DNA of 64,000 nt from Futiania mangrovi (GTDB lineage: Bacteria; Pseudomonadota; Alphaproteobacteria; Futianiales; Futianiaceae), in contig NZ_JAMZFT010000001.1 in assembly GCF_024158125.1 (NCBI RefSeq), positions 62,001-126,000 on the forward strand, written 5' to 3'. The translations under genes and the position numbers were made by a program. This document shows, one piece after another, positions 1-8,691 of the stretch. Positions within the stretch are counted from its first letter, which is position 1, and every line of letters starts with the position of its first letter. Under the pieces are notes generated by a model, which saw only the letters and a program-made list of their open reading frames with translations, was not told the DNA's origin and ran no database searches.

Positions 1-138
1 CGGCTGAAGTGCGCCTTCGATCCGACGCAGCGGCTCAATCCGGGCAAGGTGTTCCCGACGCTGCACCGCTGCGCGGAGCTTGGCCACATGCACGTCCACC
101 GCGGGCAGGTGCCGTTTCCGCACCTGCCGCGCTTCTGA
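1..138 (+). CDS. glcD: Glycolate oxidase subunit GlcD, C-terminal fragment
   Basis: The window opens inside a reading frame whose last 45 residues are visible before a TGA. The segment FDPTQRLNPGKVFPT is the usual tail of the FAD-linked oxidase C-terminal domain of GlcD. The protein is the FAD-binding catalytic subunit that oxidises glycolate to glyoxylate. The glcE gene begins about 15 bases downstream on the same strand and glcF follows, so this is the first gene of a glcDEF operon. The gene is cut only by the window edge. The GlcD call rests on this tail plus the neighbours. Confidence 0.85.
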   Translation, partial: RLKCAFDPTQRLNPGKVFPTLHRCAELGHMHVHRGQVPFPHLPRF

Positions 139-153
139 AGCGGGGACGTGGCC

Positions 154-1371
154 ATGGACCCGGCCGGGCAGACCCTTCATCCGGCGGACGAGGCGCAGCT
201 CGCCGAGGCTGTCGCCGCCGCCGTCGCCAGCGAGACGCCGGTCGCCGTCGCGGGCGGGGGCACGCGCTCGGGCCTCGGCCGGCCCGTGGAGGCAGGCGCC
301 CTGATCGACACGCGCGGCATGTCGGGCGTCCTGTTCTACGAGCCGGGGGAGCTTGTGCTGTCCGCGCGCGCGGGCACGCCGCTTGCCGAGATCGTCGCCA
401 TGCTCGACGCGGAGGGGCAGGAGCTTGCCTGCGAGCCCATGGACTTCGCCGCGCTCTCCGGCCTCGACCCGGCGGAGGCATCGGGCACGCTGGGCGGCAT
501 GGTCGCGGCGGGCGTCGCGGGCCCGCGCCGCATCCGGGCGGGTGCCGTGCGTGACCATGTGCTGGGCTTCCGCTGCGTCACCGGACGGGCCGAACCGATC
601 AAGTCCGGCGGCCGCGTGATGAAGAACGTGACGGGCTACGACCTCTCCAAGCTCGTGACCGCCTCGCACGGAACCTTGTGCGTGCTGACCGAGGTGACCG
701 TGAAGGTGCTGCCGAAGCCGGAAACGCAGGCGACGCTCGTCCTGCATGGCCTCGACGACGCCGCCGCCGTCGCCGCGCTGACGAGGGCGAGCGGCACGCC
801 GCACGAGGGCTCCTCCTTCGCCCATGTGCCGGAAGGGACGAGCCCAGACGGCATCGCGCGCACGGCGATCCGGCTGGAAGGGCCCGAGGTGTCGGTGAGC
901 GCGCGCGTCGCCGACATGATCCGCGACGTGGCCGGCAGCGCGGAGACGAGCACACTCGACGCCGGTGCCTCCGCCACGTTCTGGAACGACCTGCGCGACG
1001 GTCTGCCCGTCGTGGCGGGCGAGGGCCAGGTCTGGCGCATCTCGGTCGCCCCGACGGCGGGGCCGGTCGTCATGACCGCGATCCGCGCGGCGGGCGTGCC
1101 GGTGCTGGCGCACGCCTACGACTGGGCGGGCGGCCTGATCTGGCTGCGCGTCGAAGCAGCAGGCGACGCCCACGCCGATGCGATCCGGGCGGCGGTGGCC
1201 GCGGCAGGCGGCGGGCACGCGACGCTCTTTCGCGCAGACGACGACGTGCGCCGCGCGGTTCCCGTGTTCCAGCCGCAGCCGTCCGCGCTCGCCGCGCTGA
1301 CGGCGCGTGTGAAGCATGCCTTCGACCCGGTCCGCGTGCTCAACCGCGGCCGCATGCGCGAGGACCTGTAG
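154..1371 (+). CDS. glcE: Glycolate oxidase FAD-binding subunit GlcE
   Basis: This 405-residue protein is the second flavin-binding subunit of the glycolate oxidase complex, which passes electrons from glycolate to the quinone pool. The N-terminal half is a PCMH-type FAD domain with the glycine-rich stretch VAVAGGGTRSGLGRP near residues 30-44. The segment GGRVMKNVTGYDLSKL near residue 150 is typical of GlcE. The length matches the alphaproteobacterial family. I chose the ATG at 154 because a GGGGA ribosome site sits about 7 bases upstream; a GTG at 148 would add two residues. The gene lies between glcD and glcF, and its TAG is three bases before the glcF start. Confidence 0.93.
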   Translation: MDPAGQTLHPADEAQLAEAVAAAVASETPVAVAGGGTRSGLGRPVEAGALIDTRGMSGVLFYEPGELVLSARAGTPLAEIVAMLDAEGQELACEPMDFAALSGLDPAEASGTLGGMVAAGVAGPRRIRAGAVRDHVLGFRCVTGRAEPIKSGGRVMKNVTGYDLSKLVTASHGTLCVLTEVTVKVLPKPETQATLVLHGLDDAAAVAALTRASGTPHEGSSFAHVPEGTSPDGIARTAIRLEGPEVSVSARVADMIRDVAGSAETSTLDAGASATFWNDLRDGLPVVAGEGQVWRISVAPTAGPVVMTAIRAAGVPVLAHAYDWAGGLIWLRVEAAGDAHADAIRAAVAAAGGGHATLFRADDDVRRAVPVFQPQPSALAALTARVKHAFDPVRVLNRGRMREDL

Positions 1372-1374
1372 CCC

Positions 1375-2682
1375 ATGCAGACCCATTTCACCCTCGCCCA
1401 GCTTGCCGATCCGCAGGTCGCCCGGTCGGAGCAGATCCTGCGCAACTGCGTGCATTGCGGCTTCTGCACGGCGACATGCCCGACGTTTGCGTTGCTCGGC
1501 GACGAACTCGACAGCCCGCGCGGGCGCATCTACCTCATCAAGGAGATGCTGGAGAACGACCGCCCCGCGGACGAGAAGACGGTCACGCACATCGACCGCT
1601 GCCTCTCCTGCCTCTCCTGCATGACCACGTGCCCGTCCGGCGTGCACTACATGCACCTGGTCGACCATGCCCGCGCGCATATCGAGAAGACCTACCGCCG
1701 CCCGCTGATGGACCGGCTGGTGCGCGCGATGCTCGCCGCCGTGCTGCCGCGCACCGTACCGTTCCGGCTGGCGCTGTTCGGCGCGCGTCTCGCCCGGCCC
1801 TTCGCGGGGCTGATGCCTGCGCGGCTGAGGCCGATGCTGGCCATGGCGCCTGCGCACATCCCGTCGCCATCCCATGTCGACCGGCCGCAGGTCTTCCGGG
1901 CGGAGGGAGAACGGCGGATGCGCGTCGCCCTGCTCAACGGTTGCGCGCAGAAGACGCTCGATCCCACGATCAACGAGGCGACGGTGCGCCTTCTGACCCG
2001 CCACGGGGTCGAGGTGGTGGTGGCCCGGGGCGCGGGCTGCTGCGGGGCGCTGACCCACCACATGGGCAAGGAAGAGGCCTCGCACGCCTCGGCCGTCGCC
2101 AATATCGCGGCCTGGTGGCGCGAGGTCGAAGGTGAGGGGCTCGACCACATCGTCATCAATACCAGCGGCTGCGGCACGACCGTGAAGGACTACGGTCACA
2201 TGCTGCGCACCGACGCCGAATGGGCGGAGAAGGCAAAGCGCATCTCCGAGATGGCGCTCGACATCACCGAACTGATGGCGCGCGTCGGGCTCGCGCCGAA
2301 GGCGGGCGCGGTGCCAAGGCTGCGCGTCGCCTATCATTCCGCCTGCTCGATGCAGCACGGCCAGAAGATCACGCGCGCGCCGATGGAGCTGCTGGAAAAG
2401 GCGGGGTTCGAGGTGACGGGCGTGCCCGAAAGCCATCTCTGTTGCGGCTCGGCCGGCACCTACAACCTCCTGCAGCCGGAACTCGCGGGGCAATTGCGCG
2501 CGCGCAAGGTGGCGAACATCGAGAGCGTGTCGCCCGATGTGATCTCCGCCGGCAACATCGGCTGCATGGTGCAGATCGCGGGCGGCACTGGGCTTCCCGT
2601 GGTGCACACGGTCCACCTGCTCGACTGGGCGAGCGGCGGTCCGGCGCCGGATGGGCTGGACGGTCTGACGCAACGCGCCTGA
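1375..2682 (+). CDS. glcF: Glycolate oxidase iron-sulfur subunit GlcF
   Basis: This 435-residue protein is the electron-transfer subunit of glycolate oxidase. Two ferredoxin-type 4Fe-4S motifs are visible: C25-x2-C28-x2-C31-x3-C35-P and C76-x2-C79-x2-C82-x3-C86-P. They are followed by two CCG (DUF3400-type) domains, marked by GAGCCGAL around residue 220 and LCCGSAGTYN around residue 360, as expected for GlcF and heterodisulfide-reductase-like proteins. The start lies three bases after glcE, so translation is probably coupled. No regulator gene such as glcC is next to it. Confidence 0.95.
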   Translation: MQTHFTLAQLADPQVARSEQILRNCVHCGFCTATCPTFALLGDELDSPRGRIYLIKEMLENDRPADEKTVTHIDRCLSCLSCMTTCPSGVHYMHLVDHARAHIEKTYRRPLMDRLVRAMLAAVLPRTVPFRLALFGARLARPFAGLMPARLRPMLAMAPAHIPSPSHVDRPQVFRAEGERRMRVALLNGCAQKTLDPTINEATVRLLTRHGVEVVVARGAGCCGALTHHMGKEEASHASAVANIAAWWREVEGEGLDHIVINTSGCGTTVKDYGHMLRTDAEWAEKAKRISEMALDITELMARVGLAPKAGAVPRLRVAYHSACSMQHGQKITRAPMELLEKAGFEVTGVPESHLCCGSAGTYNLLQPELAGQLRARKVANIESVSPDVISAGNIGCMVQIAGGTGLPVVHTVHLLDWASGGPAPDGLDGLTQRA

Positions 2683-2746
2683 GCCCGCGCACGCTGCGAC
2701 ACGTCTGCCCTTGGCGCGCCACGATTCCTGCCTATCCTCATATCTC

Positions 2747-3298
2747 ATGAGAGGGTGGCTGGCGATTTTGGCGGTTCTTGTCCTGGCGCTGTCGGCGCCG
2801 GCGCACGCGCGCCAGACCGATCCGCGTCTCGACAGCCTGTTCGGCCGCCTGCAGGTCGCCGAGGACGGGCCGCCTGTCGAACGGCTGACCCGCGAGATAT
2901 GGACCGTCTGGACCGAGAGCGGCAGCCCGACGCTCGACCTCCTGATGAAGCGGGCGCAGATGGCCGTGAACGCGAAGAAGTTCGAAACGGCCATCGCCAT
3001 CCTCGACACGGTCGTGGAGATCGACCCCGATTATGCCGAGGGATGGAACCGGCGCGCGACCGTGCATTTCCTCGCCGGCGACTATGCCCGCTCCGCCCTC
3101 GACATCGAGAAGGTGCTGGACCTCGAACCCCGCCACTTCGGGGCGCTTTCGGGTCTTGGCCAGATCATGGAGCGGATCGGACGGCCCGAGGCAGCACTCG
3201 ACGCCTATCGCCGCGCGCTGATGGTCAATCCCCACATGCCGCAGGTCAGGTCGCGCGTCGACGACCTGACTCCAGAGGTCGAGGGGCGCGGCATATGA
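2747..3298 (+). CDS. Secreted tetratricopeptide repeat protein
   Basis: This 183-residue protein has a clear signal peptide at residues 1-21, ending APAHA, so it is probably periplasmic. The mature part carries about three tetratricopeptide repeats between roughly residues 60 and 165, including the segments AIAILDTVVEIDPDYAEGWN and ALDAYRRALMVNPHMPQV. It is a likely protein-protein interaction scaffold. I start it at the ATG at 2747 because that gives a clean signal peptide; a TTG at 2711 would bury it. The hydrolase gene begins 10 bases downstream and may be co-transcribed. No specific function can be assigned. Confidence 0.8.
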   Translation: MRGWLAILAVLVLALSAPAHARQTDPRLDSLFGRLQVAEDGPPVERLTREIWTVWTESGSPTLDLLMKRAQMAVNAKKFETAIAILDTVVEIDPDYAEGWNRRATVHFLAGDYARSALDIEKVLDLEPRHFGALSGLGQIMERIGRPEAALDAYRRALMVNPHMPQVRSRVDDLTPEVEGRGI

Positions 3299-3308
3299 AG
3301 CGCCTGCC

Positions 3309-4244
3309 ATGCTGGTAACCCTGTTCGCCGCGCTGGCCATGGTGGGCGGCGGTCTGCTGGCGTGGACGGACCACAGCGCGCGCAAGGCGGTGGAGCAATA
3401 TCCGCCGCTCGGCCGTTTCGTGGAGGCGGGCGGCGTGCGCCTGCACTATCTCGACCGCGGGGAAGGCCGGCCGGTCGTTCTCCTGCACGGGGCAAGCGGG
3501 AACCTGCGGGACTGGACCCAGTCCATTTTCGATGCCGTGGCCGCGAGTCATCGTGCCATCGCCTTCGACCGCCCCGGTCACGGCCACAGCGCCCGGCCGG
3601 ACGAGGCAGGATGGGATCCCCGCGTACAGGCCCGCCTCGTCCGTGCGGCGCTCGCGTCCATTGGCGTGGAGAAACCGATCCTCGTCGGCCATTCCTGGGC
3701 GGGCACCGTTGCGCTCGCCTATGCGCTCGACTACCCGGACGAGGTGGGGGGCGTGCTCTTTCTCGCGGGCGTCTCGCACCCGTGGCCGGGTGGGGTGGGG
3801 GCCGACCGCGCCATCGCCACCACGCCGGTTCTGGGGGCGCTCTTTACCAACACGCTCGTCATGCCCGTGGGGCGCGCTGTCGCCGGACGTGCGATCGAGG
3901 GTGTGTTCGCGCCGAACCCCGTTCCGCCGGGCTATGCCGAGGGGCTCGGGCTGCCGCTCGTGCTCAGGCCCGAAAGCTACCGCGCCAACGCCGAGGATCT
4001 GACGAACCTCAAGCCCATCGTGGCGGAGATGAGCGAACGCTATGGAGAGATCCGCGTGCCCGTCACCCTGCTCGCGGGCGCGGAGGACAAGGTGATCTGG
4101 AACAGCCTGCATGCGGACGCGCTGGCCCGCGAGATCGAGGGCGCGCGTCACGTGGTGCTGGACGGCATCGGCCACATGCCGCACCACGCCGCACCCGCGG
4201 CCGTGCTGGCGGAGATCGACGCGCTGGCTGCCCGCGTGCGCTAG
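3309..4244 (+). CDS. Alpha/beta hydrolase, membrane-anchored N terminus
   Basis: This 311-residue alpha/beta-fold hydrolase has the whole catalytic triad: Ser129 in GHSWAG, Asp260 in AGAEDK and His289 in GIGHM. The oxyanion segment LLHGASGN lies at residues 58-65. Residues 1-20 are hydrophobic and probably form a membrane anchor. The substrate cannot be inferred; esterase, haloperoxidase-like or epoxide-hydrolase-like activity are all possible. The gene follows the TPR protein closely. Its TAG stop lies inside the first unit of a 14-bp tandem repeat shared with the end of the convergent pyruvate kinase gene. Confidence 0.85.
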   Translation: MLVTLFAALAMVGGGLLAWTDHSARKAVEQYPPLGRFVEAGGVRLHYLDRGEGRPVVLLHGASGNLRDWTQSIFDAVAASHRAIAFDRPGHGHSARPDEAGWDPRVQARLVRAALASIGVEKPILVGHSWAGTVALAYALDYPDEVGGVLFLAGVSHPWPGGVGADRAIATTPVLGALFTNTLVMPVGRAVAGRAIEGVFAPNPVPPGYAEGLGLPLVLRPESYRANAEDLTNLKPIVAEMSERYGEIRVPVTLLAGAEDKVIWNSLHADALAREIEGARHVVLDGIGHMPHHAAPAAVLAEIDALAARVR

Positions 4245-4277
4245 CCCCAGTGCGCTAGCTCCTGTGCGCTAGTCCGT
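4236..4277. repeat. Three tandem 14-bp units at convergent gene ends
   Basis: The nine-base core GTGCGCTAG occurs at 4236, 4250 and 4264, exactly 14 bases apart; the five remaining bases of each unit are C- or T-rich and diverge slightly. The first unit holds the TAG stop of the forward hydrolase gene. The third unit holds, on the reverse strand, the TAG stop of pyruvate kinase. The array therefore fills the gap between the two convergent genes. It looks like a short tandem duplication of one gene end rather than a binding-site cluster. Confidence 0.85.
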
Positions 4278-5708
4278 CACGATCCCGCGGGGGGAACCGA
4301 CCTGCGCGATCCGCAGGATGTTCGTCGCGCCTGGCGTCCCGAAGGGCACGCCCGCCGTGATGACGATACGCTGGCGCTTCTCCGCAAAGCCCTGGTCCTG
4401 CACGATGCGCGAGGCGCGCACCACCATGTCGCGGAAGTTCTCCGCATCGTCGGTCAGCACGCAATGCAGCCCCCAGACAAGGGCGAGGCGGCGCGCCGTC
4501 TCCATCAGCGGCGTCAGGCAGACGATGGGCACCGCGGGGCGTTCCCGCGCGGCGCGCAGGCCGGTGGAGCCCGACTTGGTGTAGCAGACGATGGCGGCTG
4601 CCCCGATCGTCTCGGCAACCTGGCGGGCTGCGGCGGTGATCGCGTCGGCGCTCGTCGCCTCGGGCGCGGTTTCCAGGCTGTGGATGGCCGAGCGGTAGGC
4701 GCTGTCGCCCTCGACCGAGCGTGCGACCCGGTCCATGGTCGACACGGCCTCCACCGGATAGGCTCCGACAGCCGATTCCGCCGACAGCATGACCGCGTCC
4801 GCCCCGTCGTAGACCGCGCCCGCGACGTCGGAGACCTCGGCCCGCGTCGGCACCGGGTTCTCGATCATGGATTCGAGCATCTGGGTCGCCACGACCACGG
4901 GCTTGCCGGCATGGCGCGCCAGGCGGATCAGCGACTTCTGGATGCCCGGCACCTTTTCGAGCGGCATCTCGACGCCCAGGTCGCCGCGCGCCACCATCAG
5001 CCCGTCCGCGACCTCGAGGATCTCGTCGATCCGGGCGACGGCGGCCGGCTTCTCGATCTTCGCCATCAGCGCGGCGCGGCCCGCCGTCAGCTTCTTGGCT
5101 TCCGCCACGTCCTCGGGCCGTTGCACGAAGGAGAGCGCGATCCAGTCGACGCCCAGGTTCGCGGCGAAGTCGAGGTCGCGCCGGTCCTTGTCCGACAGCG
5201 CGGCCACCGGAAGCACGGCGTCGGGCACGTTCACGCCCTTGTTGTTGGAAATGGGGCCGCCGACGACGATCTCGGTCTCGGCGAAGCCGTCGCCCGCCTC
5301 GATCACGCGCAGCCGGATCTTGCCGTCATTGAGCAGCAGGGTGGCGCCTGCTTCCAGCGCCTTGAAGATTTCCGGGTGGGGCAGGGGGAGGCGCCGTGCG
5401 TCGCCCGGCGCGGTATCGAGATCGAGGCGCAGGTGCGCGCCTTCCTCCAGCATCGCCTCGCCGGACGCGACCTTGCCGATACGCAGCTTCGGCCCCTGCA
5501 GGTCGGCCAGGATGCCGATGGGGTGGCCCTTCTCCGCCTCCACCTGCCGGATCGCGGCGTGCAGCTTCGCCACGCCCTCGTGCGTGCCGTGGCTCATGTT
5601 CAGCCGGAAGGCGTCGGCGCCTGCCTCCACCAGCGCGGCGATGGCCTCCGGCGTCGAGGTTGCGGGACCCAGCGTTGCGAGGATCTTCAGGCTACGGCGC
5701 CGGTACAT
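4269..5708 (-). CDS. pyk: Pyruvate kinase
   Basis: Pyruvate kinase transfers the phosphate of phosphoenolpyruvate to ADP, the last step of glycolysis. This 479-residue protein shows the N-terminal barrel start RRSLKILATLGPATSTPEAI, the substrate- and metal-binding segment VARGDLGVEMPLEKVPGIQK around residues 240-260, and TRAEVSDVAGAVYDGADAVM in the second half of the barrel. Length is typical. I start at the ATG at 5708, which has GGAGGGG about 6 bases upstream; a TTG two codons earlier is less likely. It lies 25 bases behind the glycerate kinase gene on the same strand and probably shares its transcript. Confidence 0.97.
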   Translation of the reverse strand: MYRRRSLKILATLGPATSTPEAIAALVEAGADAFRLNMSHGTHEGVAKLHAAIRQVEAEKGHPIGILADLQGPKLRIGKVASGEAMLEEGAHLRLDLDTAPGDARRLPLPHPEIFKALEAGATLLLNDGKIRLRVIEAGDGFAETEIVVGGPISNNKGVNVPDAVLPVAALSDKDRRDLDFAANLGVDWIALSFVQRPEDVAEAKKLTAGRAALMAKIEKPAAVARIDEILEVADGLMVARGDLGVEMPLEKVPGIQKSLIRLARHAGKPVVVATQMLESMIENPVPTRAEVSDVAGAVYDGADAVMLSAESAVGAYPVEAVSTMDRVARSVEGDSAYRSAIHSLETAPEATSADAITAAARQVAETIGAAAIVCYTKSGSTGLRAARERPAVPIVCLTPLMETARRLALVWGLHCVLTDDAENFRDMVVRASRIVQDQGFAEKRQRIVITAGVPFGTPGATNILRIAQVGSPRGIVTD

Positions 5709-5733
5709 GAACAAGCCCCTCCCCGGGCGCGAA

Positions 5734-7047
5734 TCAGTCGATCAGGATCACGCGGACATCATTCACATTCGTCTGCGTCGGTCCCGTGATAACCGCGTCG
5801 CCCAGCCGATGAAAGAAGCCGCCGGAATCATTTGCGGTGAGTGCCGCCTTCGCATCGAGCCCCCGCACCTGCGACCGCGCCAGCGTGTCGGGCGTGACGG
5901 TGGCACCGGCCACGTCCACGCCATCGGGGCCGGGCGCGCCGTCCGCGCCGTCGCTGTCGCCCGCAAGCGCCCAGATGCCTGCCGCGCCGTCGAGCGCGAG
6001 CGCGAGCGCCAGCGCATATTCCCGGTTGGGTCCGCCCGTGCCCTTGCCGCGGATCGTCACGGTCAGCTCACCCCCCGACAGGATCGCACGCCGTGCACCC
6101 TTCGCGCGCGCCTCGATTGCCAGGCGTGCGTGCGCGCGCGCCACCTCGCGCGCCTCGCCCTCGATGGCATCGCCCAGCATCTCCACGGCGTAGCCGCTGC
6201 GACGCAGGACCTCCGCCGCCGCTTCGAGCGCATCGCCGGGCGTCGCGATCAGCCGGTACTGCGTCCGCGCAAAGGCCGGATCGCCGGGCTTGGCCGTCTC
6301 GTTCGCGGGGTCGGCGAGCGCTGCCGTGACGCGCGCTGGCGCATCGATGCCGTGGCGGGCGAGCACCGCGCGCGCGTCCGCGAGCGTCGTGGGGTCGGGC
6401 ACCGTCGGCCCGGACGCGATGGCCGCCGGATCGTCGCCCGGCACGTCGGAGATCGCGAGCGTCAGCAGCCGCCCCCGGCAGGCCTGCGCCAGCCGCCCGC
6501 CCTTGATGCGGGAGAGATGGCGGCGCACCGTGTTGATCTCGGAAATCGTTGCGCCCGACCGCAGCAGCGCGCGCGTTACTGCCTGCTTGTCGGCAAGGCC
6601 CAGGCCCCGCGCGGGCGCGGCCAGCAGGGCGGACGCGCCGCCCGACAGCAGGAAGACGATCATGTCTCCGGGGGCAGCGCCCGCGGCTTCCGCCAGCAGG
6701 CGGTCAGCGGCGGCCATGCTGGTCGCGTCGGGGACCGGGTGGGCGGCTTCCAGCACCTCGATCCGTTGCGTGGGCAGGCTGTAGCCCGTGCGCGTCACAA
6801 CGACGCCGCGCGCCTCATCGCCCAGCGCGGCTTCCGCGGCTTGTGCCATCGCCGCCGCCGCCTTGCCCGCGCCGAGGATCAGCAGCCGCCCGTCCTGGGG
6901 CGGCGCGGGCAGGTGCGGTGGCAGGCAGGTGCCCGGGTGCGCGCGGCTGACCGCCGCGCGGAACGCGGCTTCGAGGACGGCGCGGGGATCCGTAGGCCCG
7001 GGGTCTTTCTGCGCGCGGTCTTGAAGCACGCGGGCGTCTCCGTACAT
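5734..7047 (-). CDS. Glycerate 2-kinase, MOFRL family (GckA/TtuD type)
   Basis: This 437-residue protein belongs to the DUF4147/MOFRL glycerate kinase family, which phosphorylates D-glycerate, in most characterised members to 2-phosphoglycerate. Visible family segments are GRLLILGAGKAAAAMAQAAE near residue 50, VFLLSGGASALL near residue 130, and the C-terminal MOFRL region with ILSGGELTVT and GTGGPNREYAL, ending NDSGGFFHRLGDAV. An ATG at 7047 gives normal length; an upstream extension of the frame to 7332 would overlap the divergent gene at 7113. It sits directly upstream of pyruvate kinase, a sensible neighbour because 2-phosphoglycerate becomes PEP through enolase. Confidence 0.92.
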   Translation of the reverse strand: MYGDARVLQDRAQKDPGPTDPRAVLEAAFRAAVSRAHPGTCLPPHLPAPPQDGRLLILGAGKAAAAMAQAAEAALGDEARGVVVTRTGYSLPTQRIEVLEAAHPVPDATSMAAADRLLAEAAGAAPGDMIVFLLSGGASALLAAPARGLGLADKQAVTRALLRSGATISEINTVRRHLSRIKGGRLAQACRGRLLTLAISDVPGDDPAAIASGPTVPDPTTLADARAVLARHGIDAPARVTAALADPANETAKPGDPAFARTQYRLIATPGDALEAAAEVLRRSGYAVEMLGDAIEGEAREVARAHARLAIEARAKGARRAILSGGELTVTIRGKGTGGPNREYALALALALDGAAGIWALAGDSDGADGAPGPDGVDVAGATVTPDTLARSQVRGLDAKAALTANDSGGFFHRLGDAVITGPTQTNVNDVRVILID

Positions 7048-7112
7048 TGCGGGGCAGTGCAGGCGCACCGGTGCGCCCGCCGCCAGTTCCTTGATGCGAG
7101 CCCCGCCGCGCG

Positions 7113-7895
7113 ATGTCCAGTACCCACGACGCCCCGACCGCCGAACACGGCCCCGAAATCCTGCGCCCGGACGGGGAGGTGCGGCTGCTGTTCGTCTGCG
7201 ACCATGCCTCCAACCACATTCCGGAGGATTATGCCCGCCTCGGCCTCGACCCGGCCACGCTGGAGCGGCACGTCGCCTGGGACATCGGCGCGGCGGACGT
7301 CGTGCGCGCACTGTCGGCCGCGTTCGGCGCACCGGCCGTGCTCACGCGCTTCTCGCGCCTGCTGATCGACCCGAACCGGGGCGAGGACGACCCGACGCTG
7401 GTGATGAAGCTTTCGGACGGCGCGATCGTCCCCGGCAACCGCCACGCGGACGCGGCGGAGGTGGAACGCAGGCTCGCCCGCTTCTACCGGCCCTACGACC
7501 GTGCGGTGCGGGCGGCGATCGACCGGGCGCTGGGCGAAGGCGTCCTGCCCGTCATCGTTTCCATCCACTCCTTCACGCCCTGGTGGCGCGGACGCCAGCG
7601 GCCCTGGCACTACGGTATCCTGTGGCACGAGGACAGGCGGCTTGCAGGGCCGATGCTCGACCGGCTGCGGCGCGAGCCCATGCTCGTCGTCGGCGAGAAC
7701 GAGCCCTATGCCGGCCAGTACGAGGGCGACAGCATGGACCGGCACGCGCTGAAACGCAGCCTGCCGCACCTGCTTGTGGAGATCCGGCAGGACCTGATCG
7801 GCAATCCCGATGACGCGGCCCGCGTGGCGCACCTGCTGAAACGTGCGCTGAAGGACGTGTTCGCCCAGACGGGCCTCGGGCCCCAGGCGGCCTAG
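7113..7895 (+). CDS. N-formylglutamate amidohydrolase family protein
   Basis: This 260-residue protein belongs to the FGase (HutG-like) family of metal-dependent amidohydrolases. Visible family hallmarks are LLFVCDHASNHIPEDY near residue 30, HVAWDIGAADV near residue 52, a tract with LLIDPNRGEDDPTL near residue 90, and SIHSFTPWWRG near residue 150. In characterised members the enzyme cleaves N-formylglutamate in histidine breakdown. No hut genes are nearby, so the true substrate may be another N-acylated or formylated amino acid. It is transcribed divergently from glycerate kinase across a 65-base gap. Confidence 0.85.
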   Translation: MSSTHDAPTAEHGPEILRPDGEVRLLFVCDHASNHIPEDYARLGLDPATLERHVAWDIGAADVVRALSAAFGAPAVLTRFSRLLIDPNRGEDDPTLVMKLSDGAIVPGNRHADAAEVERRLARFYRPYDRAVRAAIDRALGEGVLPVIVSIHSFTPWWRGRQRPWHYGILWHEDRRLAGPMLDRLRREPMLVVGENEPYAGQYEGDSMDRHALKRSLPHLLVEIRQDLIGNPDDAARVAHLLKRALKDVFAQTGLGPQAA

Positions 7896-7986
7896 GCGCG
7901 CCAACGCCGGGCCTTGGCAGCGTGCCTGCCTTGGGTTACCTCAGACCCCCGAGGGATGCATCTTCCGCGACAGGGAGGACGGAGCG

Positions 7987-8280
7987 ATGGACAAGACCAA
8001 CCAGACCGAACTGGAGGCGGCAGCCTTCCGCCGGCTCGTCGAGCATCTGCAGGGCCGCACGGACGTGCAGAACATCGACCTGATGAACCTTGCAGGTTTC
8101 TGCCGCAACTGCCTGTCGAACTGGTACCAGGAAGCGGCGGCCGACCGCGGCCTCGACGTCAGCAAGGACGCCGCGCGCGAAATGGTCTATGGCATGCCCT
8201 ACGCGGCGTGGAAGGAGAAGTACCAGACCCCCGCGACGCCGGAGCAGCAGAAGGCCTTCGAGGCCACCCACAAGCATTGA
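7987..8280 (+). CDS. DUF1244 family protein
   Basis: This 97-residue protein is a clear DUF1244 member, recognised by MNLAGFCRNCLSNWYQEAA at residues 36-54 and the later GMPYAAWKEKYQ. The family is common in proteobacteria and has no settled biochemical role. The two cysteines in FCRNC are conserved in the family and could bind metal or be redox-active; that is inference. No signal peptide or membrane segment is present, so it is cytosolic. It is followed 51 bases later by gapR in the same orientation. Confidence 0.9.
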   Translation: MDKTNQTELEAAAFRRLVEHLQGRTDVQNIDLMNLAGFCRNCLSNWYQEAAADRGLDVSKDAAREMVYGMPYAAWKEKYQTPATPEQQKAFEATHKH

Positions 8281-8331
8281 TGTGAGGGCGGGGCGTCGCC
8301 TGGCCGCCCGCCCGTCCAATGGAGAGTAACG

Positions 8332-8613
8332 ATGGACGACAGCATGATCGCGGCGGGCCAGTTGCGCGCCTTCATCGAGCGGATCGAGCGGCTGGAAGAG
8401 GAGAAGGCCGCGATCGCCGCCGACATCAAGGAGGTGTTTGCGGAGGCCAAGGGCAACGGCTTCGACGTGAAGACCATGCGCCAGGTCATCAAGATCCGGA
8501 AGATGGACCGCTCGGAAGTGCAGGAGCAGGAGGCGATGCTCGACCTCTATCTCGCCGCGCTCGGCATGGACCGTACGCCGTCGACCCGCGACGCGGACGT
8601 GGACGCGGCCTGA
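8332..8613 (+). CDS. gapR: Nucleoid-associated protein GapR (DUF2312)
   Basis: GapR clamps overtwisted DNA ahead of replication and transcription complexes in Caulobacter and supports topoisomerase action. This 93-residue protein shows the defining DUF2312 pattern: a long N-terminal helix with [19 protein letters not shown], then [20 protein letters not shown], then IKIRKMD and a short helical end. The size matches the family. The start has GGAGAG 7 bases upstream. The gene ends just before a strong bidirectional hairpin terminator. Confidence 0.93.
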   Translation: MDDSMIAAGQLRAFIERIERLEEEKAAIAADIKEVFAEAKGNGFDVKTMRQVIKIRKMDRSEVQEQEAMLDLYLAALGMDRTPSTRDADVDAA

Positions 8614-8643
8614 CGCACCGTCAGCCAGCGGCCTGAAACGGAA

Positions 8644-8668
8644 AAGGGCGGCCCTGGAGGCCGCCCTT
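8644..8668. terminator. Bidirectional intrinsic terminator
   Basis: A perfect 10-bp stem (AAGGGCGGCC with GGCCGCCCTT) encloses a five-base loop. It lies between the end of forward gapR and the end of the reverse-strand response regulator gene, so it can serve both. The U tracts are short. Confidence 0.8.
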
Positions 8669-8691
8669 GCCGTGTCCCGGGCGTGCCGGGG

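Noticed and set aside
4867-7365. Very long forward open frame across pyk and glycerate kinase
   Set aside because: It is antisense to two well-conserved enzymes, has low-complexity composition and no ribosome site. Long shadow frames are expected in DNA this rich in GC.
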